The notes: generated by a model from the sequence alone, not told the origin. 64,000 nt of DNA from DASQZK01 sp963764345 (GCA_963764345.1 CAVXSF010000002.1:1-64000), one strand, 5' to 3'. Counted from the stretch's first letter, positions 10,831 through 20,719 are shown. Program-made: numbers and translations.

Positions 10831-11736
10831 ATGAACAGAAGAACTTTCCTGAAAACAACAGCTGCAGGTGCTGCATCAATGTCTGTTGCCGCAGCTATGC
10901 CCGGACTGCTTTATGCTGCCTTACCCGATGATCTGTGGTTTAAAATTTCACTGGCTGAATGGTCCCTTAACCACAAACTTTTTGCCGGCGAACTCGATAA
11001 TCTTGATTTTCCGAAATATGCAAAGGATCATTTCGGATTTACTGCCGTTGAGTATGTCAACCAGTTTTTCCCGAGTGCGGCTGATGCCTATATCAACAAG
11101 CTCAAATCACGTGCTGGTGATGAGGGTGTTAAAAATGTCCTGATCATGATCGATGGTGAAGGAGACCTGGGAGATCTGTATATGCCGAAGCGTTTGCGCT
11201 CTGTCGAAAGGCATTATCCGTGGATCGATGCGGCGAAGTTACTCGGCTGCCATGCCATCAGGGTAAACGCCAGGGGTGACGGTTCTGCCGAAAAGGTTGC
11301 CGGTGCTGCAACTGATAGCCTGAGACGCCTGTGTGAGTACGGTGCCAAACAGAATATCAGTGTGATCGTTGAAAATCACGGGGGGTATTCCTCAATAGGA
11401 ACCTGGCTTGCCGGTGTTATTAAAAATGTGGACATGCCGAATTGCGGTACCTTACCCGATTTTGGCAATTTTCATATCGAAGGAGGAAAGGATTATGACC
11501 GTTACAAAGGTGTGAGCGAAATGATGCCTTATGCCAAAGGTGTGAGCGGCAAGTCCCATGTTTTTGACAGTGACGGGAATGAAAAAGAGACCGATTACTA
11601 CAAAATGCTGAAAATTGTCAAAGATTCAGGCTACACCGGGTATATTGATGTTGAATATGAAGGGGGCGAGTTGTCGGAGGACGACGGGATCAAAGCTACT
11701 CTTGAATTGTTGATCAAAGCCGGGAAGGCAGTCTGA
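10831..11736 (+). CDS. Tat-exported sugar phosphate isomerase/epimerase-like TIM barrel
   Basis: 301 residues. Starts MNRRTFLKTTAAGAAS, a twin-arginine signal, with a likely cleavage near YAA (about residue 30). The mature part is a xylose-isomerase-like TIM barrel with probable metal or active-site residues in FTAVEYVNQ, VIVENHGG, TLPDFGNFH, SGKSHVFD and YIDVEYEG. The NHGG segment and overall order match the sugar phosphate isomerase/epimerase superfamily. It is exported and, like the barrel at 8768, sits near DUF1080, so a role in modifying extracytoplasmic sugars is plausible. The DUF4380 gene follows within 90 bp, probably in one transcript. Substrate unknown. Confidence 0.87.
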   Translation: MNRRTFLKTTAAGAASMSVAAAMPGLLYAALPDDLWFKISLAEWSLNHKLFAGELDNLDFPKYAKDHFGFTAVEYVNQFFPSAADAYINKLKSRAGDEGVKNVLIMIDGEGDLGDLYMPKRLRSVERHYPWIDAAKLLGCHAIRVNARGDGSAEKVAGAATDSLRRLCEYGAKQNISVIVENHGGYSSIGTWLAGVIKNVDMPNCGTLPDFGNFHIEGGKDYDRYKGVSEMMPYAKGVSGKSHVFDSDGNEKETDYYKMLKIVKDSGYTGYIDVEYEGGELSEDDGIKATLELLIKAGKAV

Positions 11737-11826
11737 ACATAAACAGGACCGGGAATTTGACGGAGCAGGAATTTCCTGCCTCCCTGCAGGATCAGAATGA
11801 TCGGAAATCTTTTTACCATCTATCAG

Positions 11827-12858
11827 ATGAACAGATATATTTTACTATTGACCATGACATTATCTTCTGTATCTGCCGGATTTTCTCCGGTTTCAGGGCA
11901 GGTTATTCACCTTCAGAACGGAGGAACGGTGTTGGGTATCCTGCCAGATGTCGGAGGCCGTATCGTTTTTCTCAGCGCTGACGGTTCACCGAATATCCTG
12001 AAATCCGACTCTTCCCTCTGGAATGAGCCTGAGTCTGAACGTCCGGTTCCCGGATATAATTCAGAATTCAAAGCCTATAACGGGCATATCGTATGGGTAG
12101 GACCACAGAGTCAGTGGTGGGCTCACCAGGAAGGTAACCAGGCCAGGAAAAAGAGTAAAGCCAACTGGCCGCCGGATCCCTGGCTTATTTATGGAAAATA
12201 TGAGATCCTGGCCCAAAGTGATACCAGCATTAAGATGATGAGCCCGTACAGTGAGATCTCCGGCCTGCGTCTGATAAAGGAGGTCAGGGTAGAGGATGAC
12301 GGATCGGTATTCTTTCAGGTGGAAGGCATCAATTATAACCGTCTTCCCGTAAGCTGGGATTTGTGGCTGAATACGAGGGTAGACGGGTACAGTATGGCTT
12401 ATGTGCCGGTGAACCGGGAACAGGACGTCCGCATCAATGCCGGAACGGACGATCCAGCCGTAACGGTTAAGCATGCAATATGCCGCAATTTTTTCTATTA
12501 TCTGCCGGAAGAACCGGCTTCGCAGGTGAAACAGAAAAACAGCAAAGCCCTGATCACCCCTTCGGCCGACTGGCTGGCAGCATTCACCGGCGATTATTGT
12601 TTGCAGATCCATTTCCCGCTTTATCCGCCGGAACAGACCCATCCGGAGCAGGGCATGGTAGAAATTTACGACCATACGTCTCACGACCGTAGCGATGCCC
12701 TGATGGAACTGGAATATCACGGACCATACAAAACCCTTCAGCCGGGCGAGCATTTTACTACATGGGAACGATGGACGGTTTACAAATACAAGGGGAAAGA
12801 TAAACCGGAAAATCAGATCCGGTTCCTGGAGAAGATTGTGAAGAAAGGGAAGAAATGA
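11827..12858 (+). CDS. DUF4380 domain protein, exported
   Basis: 343 residues from the ATG at 11827, which gives a clean signal peptide (MNRYILLLTMTLSSVSA, mature part starting near GF or QV). An ATG at 11797 adds ten residues and weakens the signal. The mature protein resembles DUF4380 proteins: a galactose-mutarotase-like beta-supersandwich with LPDVGGRIVFLSADG near the start and FTTWERWTVYK near the end. Sugar binding is likely from the fold but unproved. It lies immediately after the TIM barrel at 10831 in the same direction. Confidence 0.75.
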   Translation: MNRYILLLTMTLSSVSAGFSPVSGQVIHLQNGGTVLGILPDVGGRIVFLSADGSPNILKSDSSLWNEPESERPVPGYNSEFKAYNGHIVWVGPQSQWWAHQEGNQARKKSKANWPPDPWLIYGKYEILAQSDTSIKMMSPYSEISGLRLIKEVRVEDDGSVFFQVEGINYNRLPVSWDLWLNTRVDGYSMAYVPVNREQDVRINAGTDDPAVTVKHAICRNFFYYLPEEPASQVKQKNSKALITPSADWLAAFTGDYCLQIHFPLYPPEQTHPEQGMVEIYDHTSHDRSDALMELEYHGPYKTLQPGEHFTTWERWTVYKYKGKDKPENQIRFLEKIVKKGKK

Positions 12859-12929
12859 CGGGTAATTCCGGGAGCTGTCTTAAAAGGGGGATTAAACAAT
12901 CATGATCAAATCAATTCTTCAAGCAGAAA

Positions 12930-12961
12930 ACCTTTCGTCCGCCTGAGGCAGACAAAGGGTT
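12930..12961. terminator. Imperfect hairpin between convergent genes
   Basis: The arms ACCTTTCGTCCGCC and GGCAGACAAAGGGT pair with a few mismatches around a TGA loop. The position between two converging genes suggests transcription termination on one or both strands, but the flanking T-runs are weak. Its core resembles the palindrome in the dispersed repeats at 20857 and 35647. Confidence 0.4.
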
Positions 12962-13078
12962 GTTATAATTTGCAACTTGAATTCTATTAAAAAGGGTTTT
13001 TAGACAAACCCATAAAAATATTTATAGTTTCAATCATCGGTATCCGGCAAACACCGTAGGGTGTGCAAGTAAGGTTTC

Positions 13079-13174
13079 GTTAGGAGTTAGGGAGTTATGG
13101 AGTTAGGGGTTAGGAAGAGTGCCCCCGAATTAACATCTTCATAACCTCATAACCTCATAACTCCATAACTCTCT
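13079..13174. repeat. Low-complexity GAGTTA-type tandem array facing its inverted copy
   Basis: The left arm (13079-13115) is built of variants of GGAGTTA/GGGTTAG. The right arm (13134-13174) is built of CATAACCT/CATAACTC units, the reverse complement type. Together they can fold into a long imperfect stem around a loop at about 13116-13133. It is intergenic, between converging genes, with no coding potential. Confidence 0.65.
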
Positions 13175-13186
13175 TTGCAAAAGCTT

Positions 13187-15163
13187 TCATTCCTTCACAG
13201 GAGTGAACTGTATCGCAAAGCCGCCGCCCGGTGCAAGACTGAAGGTCATTTCATCACCGCCGTTAACGGTTTTTTCCTCCTGAACCAGGTCTTTCGGGTG
13301 GATATCCGAATCGTCAGCATCCTTGAAAATGACTGCATGAAAAGCTTTTCCCTGTTCCAGGAAGGATGTTTTGAATGTCAGTGTCCGGGGTGTCCAGTCG
13401 GTCATCCCACCCACATACCAGTCTGCGCCTTTTCTGCGGGCTACGATGATATAATCGGATATTTTGCCGTCTACGCCGATGGTCTGATCCCACGTAGTGG
13501 GAACCATTTTAATAAATTCAAAACCTTTTTGTCCTTTGTAGGCTGCCGGGTGATCGGAAACCATCTGCAATGGTGACTCATAAACGACATACATGGCAAG
13601 CTGCTGACAGCGGGTGCCAAGTGTTTTGGGTTCAACACTGGCGGAATCGAATTCTGATCTGACCACCTGGTTAAATCCTCCCGGTGTATAATCCATCGGC
13701 CCTGCCAGCATCCTGGTAAATGGTATTGTCACATTATGTTCCGGGTCCGCCTTTGAACTCCACTTCAGGTATTCCATACCCATAACACCTTCACGGGTCA
13801 TCAGGTTGGGATAAGTCCTTCGAAGTCCTGTGGGTTTGTAAGCCCCGTGGAAATCAACGAGCAGCTTATGATCTGCAGCCGCTTCAACCACTTTATGGTA
13901 ATAATCCACCATCGGCTGGGCATCTGAATCCATATAATCTACCTTAATCCCTTTAACGCCCCATTCCTGGTAAAGCGTGAGAGCATCATTGAGCTGACGT
14001 TCAAGAGACTTCCAGTGTACCCACACCATGATGTCAACATTGCGTTTAAGGCCATAGGCAACCAGCTGTTCCATGTTTATTTCAGGTATACAGGTGGTAA
14101 TATCGGAATTTGGATCGCGGTAGTTGCCATACCAGCCTGCATCGATCAGCATGTATCTCAGCCCGGCTTCAGAAGCAAAGTCAATGAAATATTCCATGGT
14201 CCGGTTATCCATTTTCCCTTTAAACCCTTTTCCCTTGACCACCTCACCGTTCCACCAGTCCCAGGCTACCTTTCCCGGGCGGATCCAGGAAGGATCTTTG
14301 ATCGCATCGGGTTCATTCAGGTTCAGGATAAGATTGGAAGCAATCAGCCCAACCTCATCCGGTGAGAACATCACGACTCTCCACGGAGTTTTCAATCCGG
14401 ACAATGAATACACCTTAACAGAAGGATGTTCCGGATTGGGAGGAAGAACCACTGACAGTGAAGCAGAATCGTTCTCTGACCGGTGAAGATACATTCCGGC
14501 GTAATGTGCCAGTTCAGCTTCGGTAATGGCTGCCGTGAAATTGCTCCCGGTGAAAACAAAAGGTTCGCCCACGAGTGTCTCCTTAGTGATCTCTCCCACT
14601 TTTACCGGCAGATAATGTTCTTCATAATTGTTCTTGAAACTGTTGAATTGGATTGGCCATGCAGTAAGTGCGGTATCAACTGAGAAATGTGTTTTTTCCT
14701 CAATGAGACTGTAGGAGCGCATCATATCCTGTTTTGGAACTTCGTACCTGAAAGCTACACCGTCGTCGTATGCTCTCAGGTCCAGAATAAAGGTCCGCCC
14801 TTTGCCTTTGGTTTCTTTGAAGCTCAGGCGTATACCGTTAAAGTGGTTACGTGCCGAATCGGATTTGCCGGCGATAACTGCATAGGTCGTATCCAGTGAG
14901 TAGGGTGCTTCTGAAACCATGGTCAGGCTGTCACCGAGATAGCCTCCGTCCTCCAGGTTGAGTCCAAGTTTTGAGTCATGGATAACGGTTGAAGCATTAT
15001 AGTCAACGTTATATAACAACTGTCCCTGATCGTCAAGCCTGATATTGATTTGGGAGGTCTGGCCGGGTGATTTAAGGTTTACGGCCTTTTTCCCTGAAGA
15101 CATGCAGGATGACAGCAGTATTGCCATCACGACAGGAAAGGCGGGAGTGATAAATTTGTTCAT
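13187..15163 (-). CDS. GH97 family glycosidase (alpha-galactosidase/alpha-glucosidase type), lipoprotein
   Basis: 658 residues with a lipobox (LLSSC, Cys about 20). It has the GH97 three-part form: N-terminal beta-supersandwich (about 35-285), catalytic TIM barrel (about 290-560) and C-terminal beta-sandwich. The core motifs are WDWWNG, LIDAGWYG, GIKVDYMDSDAQ, LLVDFHGAYKPTGL and TREGVMGMEY. The aspartate of KVDYMD is where retaining GH97 enzymes (alpha-galactosidase branch) carry the nucleophile, so a retaining alpha-galactosidase is favoured over a SusB-like inverting alpha-glucosidase. This is an inference. It is the last gene of the 20662-to-13187 operon, 11 bp after the beta-helix gene, and partners the GH36 there. 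Confidence 0.9.
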   Translation of the reverse strand: MNKFITPAFPVVMAILLSSCMSSGKKAVNLKSPGQTSQINIRLDDQGQLLYNVDYNASTVIHDSKLGLNLEDGGYLGDSLTMVSEAPYSLDTTYAVIAGKSDSARNHFNGIRLSFKETKGKGRTFILDLRAYDDGVAFRYEVPKQDMMRSYSLIEEKTHFSVDTALTAWPIQFNSFKNNYEEHYLPVKVGEITKETLVGEPFVFTGSNFTAAITEAELAHYAGMYLHRSENDSASLSVVLPPNPEHPSVKVYSLSGLKTPWRVVMFSPDEVGLIASNLILNLNEPDAIKDPSWIRPGKVAWDWWNGEVVKGKGFKGKMDNRTMEYFIDFASEAGLRYMLIDAGWYGNYRDPNSDITTCIPEINMEQLVAYGLKRNVDIMVWVHWKSLERQLNDALTLYQEWGVKGIKVDYMDSDAQPMVDYYHKVVEAAADHKLLVDFHGAYKPTGLRRTYPNLMTREGVMGMEYLKWSSKADPEHNVTIPFTRMLAGPMDYTPGGFNQVVRSEFDSASVEPKTLGTRCQQLAMYVVYESPLQMVSDHPAAYKGQKGFEFIKMVPTTWDQTIGVDGKISDYIIVARRKGADWYVGGMTDWTPRTLTFKTSFLEQGKAFHAVIFKDADDSDIHPKDLVQEEKTVNGGDEMTFSLAPGGGFAIQFTPVKE

Positions 15164-15174
15164 AATATGATGTT

Positions 15175-16587
15175 TTAGTTTAGTTTTTCCATAAAGGGAT
15201 GAAAATCATTCTTTTTACCCATTGACCCGATGAATTTTGAGGCTTTCGTACCGCCGGGGATGGCATATCCCTTCCAGGCCGGTGAATTTTTTTTGAGGCT
15301 GAAATCAAAACGTTCAGGATTTGCAAACGAGGGATTTCCATACACCGGTGAAAGACCATCCCATGAATATACCTGGTTAAATTCTCCGGGTTCTTCATCA
15401 ACGTCGGGATGCTTTTCAATAAGATTATTGAATATACGGATGTCTTTTGATTTCAGAACAGCGGGAGCATCTGCCGTCTCACTGAAGGTGGCAATTTCAA
15501 ATGCCCAGTTTGAGCTGCAGATGTTATTGAATATACTGACATTACTGATATTTGCAGACCTGACATCGATGCCGCCGGTTTTACCGGCCCAGTGGGATGG
15601 GCTGCCGTTATGATAAACCGTATTGTTATATACCATAATGTTCTCACGATGTTCATCGTTACCCCAAACGCCAAAAAGGATACCGGAAGCCCGGTTTTCA
15701 AAGAGCAGGTTATGATGTATGCGGATATTTCTCATGGAAGAGTTTCTTCCTTCCGAAGATAAAGCTATTCCCCATTCACATCCAAATACAACGTTTGAGT
15801 ATATTTCAACATCCTCCAGCATTCCGAACCAACTGTCGGCATAAATGCCCTGTCGCGGCATATCGTGAACCAGGTTATGGTGTATTGTGCCGTGGGCACT
15901 GACTTCCTTACAGTCGACACCTTCTTTGGCACAGGAATGGACATGATTGTAGGCTACTTCAAAGTACCTTGCTCCGGCGATGGAAATGGCCTCATGCGGA
16001 CCCTCATGTCTGATGGGCTGAACGGTACGATATTCCTGGTCATTTGCACCGGTTACTTCACAGTTCAGTACTTTAACATGGCGGCAATACCACAGACCGA
16101 TCCCGGAATTATAGGAACCATGGGATTTGCAGCCGATCAGTTGAATATTCGTAGTCGTAGTGTCTTCCACTACGATCCCAATGTTATGCGAATTCATCAC
16201 CTCCAGGCCGATAAAATTTACGTCATGAATGCCTTTCACCGTTATGATCCCGGTTCTTCCACGCCACATTGGCCGGTCGGAATCTTTCATGGTCGTAAAT
16301 TCAGCACCGTTGAAAACAGCCCTTTCTCCCGGGAAAACCGTAAGGACAATGGGGTTATTTTCAAGGCCTGATTTTACCGGCTGAACAGGACCGGTTACCA
16401 TGTATTCCCCCTGTCGGAAGAACAGGGTATCTCCGGGTTCCAGCAGGCCAAGAACCTTGTCAATTTGAGTAAATGCGTATTCGGTTAATTCAGTCTGGGT
16501 GGTACCACTGGCAGATATACAATAATTTTTTGCAGAGAGTCCGTATGAGAAAAGACACAGACTCATTAAAATGGGTAGTCGAAACAT
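15175..16587 (-). CDS. Exported right-handed parallel beta-helix protein
   Basis: 470 residues. A signal peptide (about 1-19, ending LSA) precedes a long beta-helix made of PbH1-like turns rich in N-N, G-I and H-N steps, for example NIGIVVEDTTTTNIQLIGC, GTIHHNLVHD and NIMVYNNTVYHNG. Such helices occur in pectate lyases, polygalacturonases, alginate epimerases and chondroitinase B-type lyases. No family-specific catalytic cluster can be picked with confidence. The context (GH97, GH36, D-2-hydroxyacid dehydrogenase) points to a polysaccharide-active enzyme. Spacing to both neighbours is short, consistent with one operon. Confidence 0.78.
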   Translation of the reverse strand: MFRLPILMSLCLFSYGLSAKNYCISASGTTQTELTEYAFTQIDKVLGLLEPGDTLFFRQGEYMVTGPVQPVKSGLENNPIVLTVFPGERAVFNGAEFTTMKDSDRPMWRGRTGIITVKGIHDVNFIGLEVMNSHNIGIVVEDTTTTNIQLIGCKSHGSYNSGIGLWYCRHVKVLNCEVTGANDQEYRTVQPIRHEGPHEAISIAGARYFEVAYNHVHSCAKEGVDCKEVSAHGTIHHNLVHDMPRQGIYADSWFGMLEDVEIYSNVVFGCEWGIALSSEGRNSSMRNIRIHHNLLFENRASGILFGVWGNDEHRENIMVYNNTVYHNGSPSHWAGKTGGIDVRSANISNVSIFNNICSSNWAFEIATFSETADAPAVLKSKDIRIFNNLIEKHPDVDEEPGEFNQVYSWDGLSPVYGNPSFANPERFDFSLKKNSPAWKGYAIPGGTKASKFIGSMGKKNDFHPFMEKLN

Positions 16588-16647
16588 AATTCAGGTAAAT
16601 TGGCTGGTTAAGTCAACCAAAAGTACATAATAATTCCCTTCCGGACC

Positions 16648-17598
16648 TCAATCAAGCTTGTTCTTCTTCTTGAACTCATCAATATTTCTTGCCACCCGGT
16701 CGATAAGACGCTGCCTGGCTTCAATACTTGTCCAGGAAATATGAGGTGTAATGATAAGTTTTTCCTTATCTGTAATTTTCAGAAGCGGATGGTCCGGAGG
16801 TATTGGCTCTTTTTCCAGGACATCGATTCCGGCGCCGCCGATGATGTTGTTGTTGAGTGCCCGGGCCAGATCCTGTTCGACAATGATCCCGCCCCGGCCG
16901 GTATTGAGAAGAATGGCACACGGACGCATCAGTTTCATCTTTTCATAATTTATCAGACCCCTGGTCTGTTCGGTAAGTGGTGCATGGATGGAGACGATGT
17001 CAGAAGTTCCGAGAAGGGTGTCCAGATCGAAACGTTTGAAATTTATATTATTGTTGCGTCCGGTGGTGGAATAGAATACGACTTCCATTCCGAACGATTG
17101 AGAAATCTGAGCCACCCTCCGGCCAATGGTACCCAAACCGATGATCCCGATCTTTTTACCATTCAGTTCCCAGAAAGGATGGCCGAAATGTGTAAACATA
17201 TTGCTTTTGGACCAGGCTCCTGATTTCACATAGGCGTCGAAATAATAAGGCCGGTTGATAAGGTATAGCAACATCGTGAAAGTCATCTGGGCTACGGACT
17301 CGGTACTGTAACCTGCTACATTGGTAACTGTGATGCCCTTTTTCTCTGCGTACTCAAGGTCAATATTATTTGTACCGGTGGCAGAAACACAAATCATTTT
17401 GAGTTTCGGCAATTGGTCCATCACGGTCTTATCAATAATCACTTTATTTACGATGATCACTTCTCTGTCCAGACATCTTTCAACCACTTCCTCCGGCAGG
17501 GTGGTTTCATAAATTTTAAGGTCTCCCTGTTTTTCAAGAACCTTAAAATTGGCTACTTCACCAACTGTTTTAGCATCGAGGAAAGCAATTTTTATCAT
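16648..17598 (-). CDS. D-2-hydroxyacid dehydrogenase (NAD-dependent)
   Basis: 316 residues, cytoplasmic. Complete member of the D-isomer-specific 2-hydroxyacid dehydrogenase family. The Rossmann motif is GLGTIG at 154-159 and the catalytic residues are Arg235 (NTGRGG), Glu264 (LEKEP) and His286 (TPHIS). The substrate loop VSATGTNNID (71-80) is of the glycerate/hydroxypyruvate/2-ketogluconate reductase type rather than phosphoglycerate dehydrogenase, as there is no C-terminal ACT domain. It probably interconverts a keto-acid and a D-hydroxyacid from sugar catabolism. It lies between the GH36 (18 bp) and beta-helix (60 bp) genes. A cytosolic dehydrogenase inside an otherwise exported set suggests it handles the final product. 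Confidence 0.9.
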   Translation of the reverse strand: MIKIAFLDAKTVGEVANFKVLEKQGDLKIYETTLPEEVVERCLDREVIIVNKVIIDKTVMDQLPKLKMICVSATGTNNIDLEYAEKKGITVTNVAGYSTESVAQMTFTMLLYLINRPYYFDAYVKSGAWSKSNMFTHFGHPFWELNGKKIGIIGLGTIGRRVAQISQSFGMEVVFYSTTGRNNNINFKRFDLDTLLGTSDIVSIHAPLTEQTRGLINYEKMKLMRPCAILLNTGRGGIIVEQDLARALNNNIIGGAGIDVLEKEPIPPDHPLLKITDKEKLIITPHISWTSIEARQRLIDRVARNIDEFKKKNKLD

Positions 17599-17616
17599 GA
17601 GGATTTACTTTTCCGT

Positions 17617-19672
17617 TTAGTTAATTTTTATACCTGATAAGCTGATACTATCAGGATCATTCAGTGCAGAATCGCTGACATACAATAGAACACTCGCATG
17701 GGGTTTTAGTTTAAGCATTTGATCGGGAGATGCCGGTGCTGGCCTGAATCCTGTCCCGGGAATAAAGATGTACAGATAAACCTGCGACCATCCGGTGATG
17801 GCATAAGGATCAAAACGAAGAGTGTCTTCCTTTGCGGAAATGTTAACGGCAAAGTAAGCCAGTATAGTCTCACTGAGGTTTCTGGTCATTTTCAGAATGC
17901 CGTCAGGCTGATCCCATTCGAGGGGTGTGGCAGTCAGGTGTTTTTCCCCGGGTTTCAGCATTTGCCAGAGGTGGAGTGACTGTTCATCAAGAATGTTGAA
18001 CCTGTCGCTGGTATCGACAACGCCGCCAGTGAATCCGTCAAAGAGGGCAATGGAATACTTTTCCTCACGTGTAAATTTTGAGTCGGTGTCACGGAGATAG
18101 AGCACATCCGGATCATTCTGCCAGAGGATATTATTAAAGATCTGGTCAGACCACATCTCTTTGAACATATTAAGTGTTGAACCGCCGTTCCAGTCCGGCT
18201 GGACATCATTCGCCACCCTGACGGCATCAACAAAACCCACAACAGGTTGAAATGGTGAAATACAGCCCAGCCAGAAGCTGTCATCGTGGATTTCTTCCCT
18301 GATCATGCTGAGCACATCATGATAGTATTCAGCCGAGGTTTTACCCGGAGTGTATCGTCTGACCAGGGTGGAATCCTGGTACCCCCAGTCCATGAAATCG
18401 GTCTTGTAATATCTTATCCCGTAGCTGTACAGGGTATGAAAGACATGACGAAGGTATTCAAAAGCTTCGGGATGGCTGGTATCGAGGATGTAACTGCCAT
18501 TTTCGTCGATGATCTGCCCCGACCGGTCCCTGAGCAACCAGTCCTGGTGATCGCGGTACAAAAGACTTTTGCGACCCACCATGAATGGTCCTACCCACAG
18601 CCCGGGCACGAAACCGTTCTTTTTTATAAACTGAACAGCCTTCTCGATACCACCGGGCCATTTATCATTGGCAATCAGCCAGTCGCCCCGTTCACAGTAT
18701 CCGTCATCAATCTGGATGGTCTGTATCTCAGGCGGGTTTTTCATCTTTTTCATTCCGGTCACGAAATCGTGCAGGATATCAAAACTGAAATCCTTTCCAA
18801 ACTCATACCAGGAACACCACAGGTAGCCGGGTGGTTTAAGCGTGGTGATGCCATTATCTGCGGCTAGGACCTTCATCAGGTTCCGAAAGGTTTCGTAGGG
18901 AGGTTTGCCTGCCATGAAGCTTATGTCAGGAAGGTCGGTATTTTCTGTTGCCTTGATGTTCTCTGTGGAGAAGCCTGCATCGACGAAGAAACGGTCGATC
19001 TGGAGGTGTCTGTCGATCAGTCCGAACCGGTGGTAGCGGTTAAAAAAGGTGGTCCGGTGAAGAAACCGGTGGTTATCGCTTACCGTCCATCCCAAAGTCT
19101 CACCGTCATCGGATAGCAGTCCTGAGACCAGGTAACTGTCGTACGACCAGGCTTCCTCTTTTAACCGGTCGCCTTCAATCTTAGCAGTGCCCGCGGGAAA
19201 AGGGAATACACCCGACGGGCCGGCAAAACCGAATCCCTGCTTGTAAAAACGGTCAGCACCGGAAACCTCGCCATAACCTAACGGCTTAAACCAGTAGGGC
19301 AGGGTTGAAAAACCGGTTAGCCGCGATTTAAGGAGCAGCCTGTTTTCCTGTATCTGAAAACGCAGGGTGATGGTACCTTCATCCAGGGTATAGTGAATAT
19401 ATTGGCCTTCCTGATCCAGCCCGTTTTCTGTTTTTACCGGGGTTACCTGTCTTTCATCTATTACAGGGTAGCAGCCGCGGAGCAGAACTGTGCCGGAGGT
19501 GATGTCAAACCGGCCGTCGCTGTGAATCTTATACCCGGGTGTCCGGGTGAGGTAAGGGCTGTCATTACCGGCAAAAGATAAGGACGGGTGGAAACCCAAT
19601 ACCCCGGTATTTCATGGTGGTTCCGAAAACAGCAAGAGAGGAGAGACTAATAAAATTTCTGCGTTTCATCAT
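17617..19672 (-). CDS. GH36 alpha-galactosidase-type glycosidase; signal peptide out of frame by one base
   Basis: The main frame (17617-19599) gives 660 residues. The catalytic barrel shows QIDDGYCERGDW, GLWVGPFM and YYKTDFMDWG, with nucleophile Asp401 (in KTDF), and the acid/base candidate is Asp465 in RVANDVQPDW. This is the GH36/melibiase pattern, preceded by a beta-sandwich and followed by a beta-domain. In that frame the only start is a TTG without signal peptide. One frame over, ATG ATG at 19672 reads MMKRRNFISLSSLAVFG, a Tat-type signal, and runs into the catalytic frame if one base is removed near 19586-19598. That start follows the upstream lactonase stop by 2 bp. The true gene is therefore probably 17617-19672 with a one-base insertion in this sequence. 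Confidence 0.87.
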
Positions 19673-19674
19673 GT

Positions 19675-20662
19675 CTATTCTGCCGGTTTAAAATAATTGG
19701 ACTTCATTCCCTTCACGCCCGGTTTGACTCTGAACAATCCACCGGCCAGGGGATAAGCCTTTTTATCTGCTTCATTCATGCCCTGGCTGGCAGTGGTAAT
19801 ATACAGTTCATCCAGGCCCGGTCCTCCAAAAGCACACGAAGTCACATTTTTCGCCGGCACCTCAATTCTTTGCAGGAGCTCCCCGTTGTCGGGATTGAAA
19901 CGGCATACGGCATGCCCTCCATACATGGCCACCCATAAACGGCCCTCCGCATCAATGGTCATCCCGTCGGGATGTCCCAGCGTATCAGCAACCGTGACGG
20001 CAACACGGGGATTTGAAATGGTACCGGTTTGCCCGTCGAAGTCAAAAGCCATGACTTTCCTGGTGGGGGTGTCAATATAATACATTTTGGTTCCATCGGG
20101 AGACCAGATGATTCCGTTAGAAATGGAAACTGAATCGAGCATTTCGAGTGAACGTCCCGTCATGATCCATTTTATAGAGATAGGAATCTCCGGCTTTTCC
20201 GCTAATCCTCATGGTGCCTACCCAAAACCGGCCCTGGGGATCACATTTGCCGTCGTTAAACCGTTCCTGCGTTTTGAGGCTTGCAGGTTTGCCAATGAAT
20301 TCAAGGGAATTGGTTGACAGGGTAAAACGGTAAACGCCGTCTTTCAGGGCAACAATGACAGTATTGTCGGTTTCGGGAACAATGGTGCCCACATTCTGAT
20401 GTAACTCATACATCGTGTTGGTTTCTGCTACCGGATCGTATTTGTACAGCAGTCCCTTCTGGATATCGATCCAGTAAAGGACCTGTTTTTTGTAATCCCA
20501 GATGCTCCCTTCTCCAAGTATTGAGGTTGTTTGCATAACATGTTCAACGGTTGGTTGAGTAACGTTTGAATGATTACGTTCTTCCGAACGAGCCTGATTG
20601 CATGCCGAAATAGTTGTCATTACAGCAGCAAGGAGCAGGAAAATAAACCTGTAAGATCTCAT
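19675..20662 (-). pseudogene. SMP-30/gluconolactonase family protein, frameshifted in this sequence
   Basis: Two frames together make one six-blade propeller of about 325 residues. The N-terminal piece (20117-20662, 181 aa) has a lipoprotein signal (TISAC) and the motifs LGEGSIWD and RFNDGKCDPQGRFWVG. The C-terminal piece (19675-20163, 162 aa) continues with ISNGIIWSPDG and HPDGMTIDAEGRLWVA. The metal ligands of this family (Glu of LGEG, Asn of SNGI, Asp of HPDG) are all present. Removing one base near 20150-20162 joins DHDG to RSLEMLDSV. Members hydrolyse sugar lactones. It is first in the operon leading to GH36, with a promoter-like pair upstream. The intact halves argue for sequence error over decay. 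Confidence 0.82.
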
Positions 20663-20687
20663 TATTTTAGCTTTTTGGATGGTGTAA

Positions 20688-20719
20688 CAAATTTATAGTT
20701 TATTTTCAATGATTCTAAA
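20688..20719 (-). promoter_or_regulatory. Bacteroidota-type promoter for the lactonase-GH36-GH97 operon
   Basis: On the minus strand TAAATTTG (20688-20695) matches the -7 consensus TAnnTTTG. TTTAG (20715-20719) lies 19 nt further upstream, where the -33 TTTG is expected. The distance to the ATG at 20662 leaves a leader of about 20 nt. A pattern match only. Confidence 0.5.

Larger units (their letters stand above)
12859..13186. other. 328-bp convergent intergenic region with hairpins
   Basis: Separates the DUF4380 gene (+) from the GH97 gene (-). A hairpin at 12930-12961 centred on GCCTGAGGC may act as a bidirectional terminator. A low-complexity inverted array at 13079-13174 is listed separately. 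No ORF or promoter is evident. Confidence 0.5.

Noticed and set aside
12061..12753. 230-codon minus-strand frame inside the DUF4380 gene
   Set aside because: It is antisense to a gene with a clear signal peptide and family pattern, so it is a shadow frame.
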